Of a DNA stretch of 5,492 nucleotides, positions 4,423-5,492 are shown piece after piece. The first letter of the stretch is position 1, and each line of letters starts with the position of its first letter. The stretch is from Burkholderiales bacterium. GTDB lineage: Bacteria > Pseudomonadota > Gammaproteobacteria > Burkholderiales > Burkholderiaceae. The position numbers and the translations under genes were made by a program. Where the stretch lies: positions 1 to 5,492 of the forward strand of contig CAHJWV010000640.1 of NCBI GenBank assembly GCA_903643055.1, in the 5' to 3' direction. The notes beneath the pieces are model-generated. The model worked only from the letters and a program-made list of their open reading frames with translations. It ran no database searches and was not told the origin of the DNA.

Positions 4423-5466
4423 TCAGAACTTTTGCAGCAGATAGTCGCTGACCTTGGGCGCCAGGCTGTCCAAGAGCGTGTCGATCCGCGAATTCAGCAC
4501 ATAGACCTCATGGCCGACCTGTGTGGCCGATGTCGGCATCGACATCTGGCTCTTGCGCTGACGTGTGATGCGGGCCGATTTCCAACCATCGGTTGAAGTC
4601 AGCTCGATGGTTCGATCTACACCGGAGTTTTGAACAACGATCAAATGCTGCGTATCGAGCAGGCGCAGGCCATCGGCGCCGATCAAGGCTTCAGGCAATT
4701 GCACTCGGTCGATGTGTGTCGGCTCTTGTAGATTCACGCGAAAAAGTTCACCGCTGTTGTATTTGCCGACCAACAGATAGCCGTCTTCGTGCCAGGCAAT
4801 CCCGTTGAGCTTGAATCCATCGCCGTCATTGAACAGATCACTCTGTGTGAAAACAGACGCCTGGCCGGAGGGGTCGATGCGGTAGATGGCCGGGAAATAG
4901 CTGTCTGTGACATAGGCATTGCCGTCTGCATCCAGGGTCAGGTCATTGCCGAAATGGGCACCTTCCGAGATCGAACCCAGATCGACATATGCCTTCGGCT
5001 CGCCAGTGGTGGCGTTGTAGGTCGCCACTGCAGCCAACCTGCCTTGCGTAGCCGCAGCGGTGCGATCTCCCACCCCGGCGTCGGCATTGACGACCCACAA
5101 GGTGTTGCGCGCGTCGTCAACCCGTACGCCCAAGCTGGAAACGATCCGCGCATCGGAGATGAAAGGGGTGTATCTGCCTTCCGGCGTGACTTTGCCGATG
5201 ACCCCATGACGCATCGAACTGACGATGAACACCTGCTGCTTTTCTGACCAACTCGCACATTCGGGGTAAGCCTGATCGGCGGTGAAGGCAATGGCGTCGA
5301 CGGGAGCAGCCACCGGGGCGCCGGTAGCGTCGTCGCCACCTCCGCAGGCCACCAGACCGGTCAGGCTGAAGAGCAACAAGATGAATAGACATGGGCTGAC
5401 GGCAGTCACCCCCCGGACCGGCGCAGCCGGCATAACGCGATGAACGAACGAAATCGGCAAGGTCAT
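4423..5466 (-). CDS. Predicted outer-membrane lipoprotein with SMP-30/gluconolactonase-like beta-propeller
   Basis: A 347-aa protein. A basic N-terminal segment and hydrophobic core (residues 26-40) end in a lipobox LVAC, with the lipidated cysteine at C41. Gly at +2 suggests sorting to the outer membrane rather than inner-membrane retention. The mature part shows repeated propeller strands: YPECASW (67-73), GNDLTLDADGNAYVTDSY (173-190), NGIAWHEDGYLLVGK (221-235) and GADGLRLLD (263-271). This matches SMP-30/gluconolactonase/LRE-like proteins, whose divalent metal is held by a Glu, an Asn and an Asp; E69, N174 or N221, and D265 are candidates here. It may be a periplasmic lactonase or a sugar- or ligand-binding propeller; the substrate is unknown. 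The start at 5464-5466 lacks a clear Shine-Dalgarno; an internal Met12 (5431-5433) would also give a normal 29-residue signal peptide. GC looks lower than in the left-hand genes. It converges on the DJ-1/PfpI gene. Confidence 0.83.
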   Translation of the reverse strand: MTLPISFVHRVMPAAPVRGVTAVSPCLFILLLFSLTGLVACGGGDDATGAPVAAPVDAIAFTADQAYPECASWSEKQQVFIVSSMRHGVIGKVTPEGRYTPFISDARIVSSLGVRVDDARNTLWVVNADAGVGDRTAAATQGRLAAVATYNATTGEPKAYVDLGSISEGAHFGNDLTLDADGNAYVTDSYFPAIYRIDPSGQASVFTQSDLFNDGDGFKLNGIAWHEDGYLLVGKYNSGELFRVNLQEPTHIDRVQLPEALIGADGLRLLDTQHLIVVQNSGVDRTIELTSTDGWKSARITRQRKSQMSMPTSATQVGHEVYVLNSRIDTLLDSLAPKVSDYLLQKF

Positions 5467-5492
5467 TTCAAGTGCTTTTTAATGAGGGAAGC

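Noticed and set aside
4789..5247. + strand open frame of 152 codons opposite the lipoprotein gene
   Set aside because: The minus-strand frame has a signal peptide, lipobox and propeller repeats; the + frame has no ribosome site or recognisable domain.

Overview
The window reads as a high-GC proteobacterial chromosome segment, most likely a betaproteobacterium of the Burkholderiales type. That placement is an inference from GC-rich third codon positions, compact gene packing and the protein families present; no taxonomic marker is in view. I support seven protein-coding genes (one cut by the left edge) and see no rRNA, tRNA, CRISPR array, insertion sequence, phage gene or defence module.

Left part (1-2481), all on the + strand: the 3' end of a hydantoinase/carbamoylase-type M20 amidohydrolase overlaps by four bases (ATGA) a second, complete M20-family hydrolase. 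After a 232-bp gap comes a class II aldolase/adducin-family enzyme. The first two are almost certainly one transcript. The third may share their pathway or have its own promoter, since a sigma-54-like element lies in the gap. The set suggests breakdown of a small N-carbamoyl, N-acyl or amide compound, but the substrate cannot be read from sequence. The complete M20 protein lacks two metal-ligand residues at the usual places, and the aldolase-family protein has Ala where fuculose aldolase has its catalytic Glu. Both therefore look like divergent subfamilies.

Middle part (2482-3680), + strand: two small genes of unknown function (90 and 114 aa), each with a good Shine-Dalgarno sequence. They are separated by spacers rich in perfect inverted repeats, read here as terminator-like hairpins, leader hairpins and one operator-like palindrome.

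Right part (3681-5492): a DJ-1/PfpI (YoaZ-like) protein on the + strand faces, tail to tail, a predicted outer-membrane lipoprotein with an SMP-30/gluconolactonase-like beta-propeller on the - strand. The lipoprotein gene is less GC-rich in the lines sampled and lacks an obvious Shine-Dalgarno site, so its start is the least certain.

All intergenic gaps are under 300 bases. I found no convincing novel multi-gene system. The best leads are the two divergent active sites, the two orphan small genes with their structured flanks, and the palindrome upstream of the DJ-1/PfpI gene.
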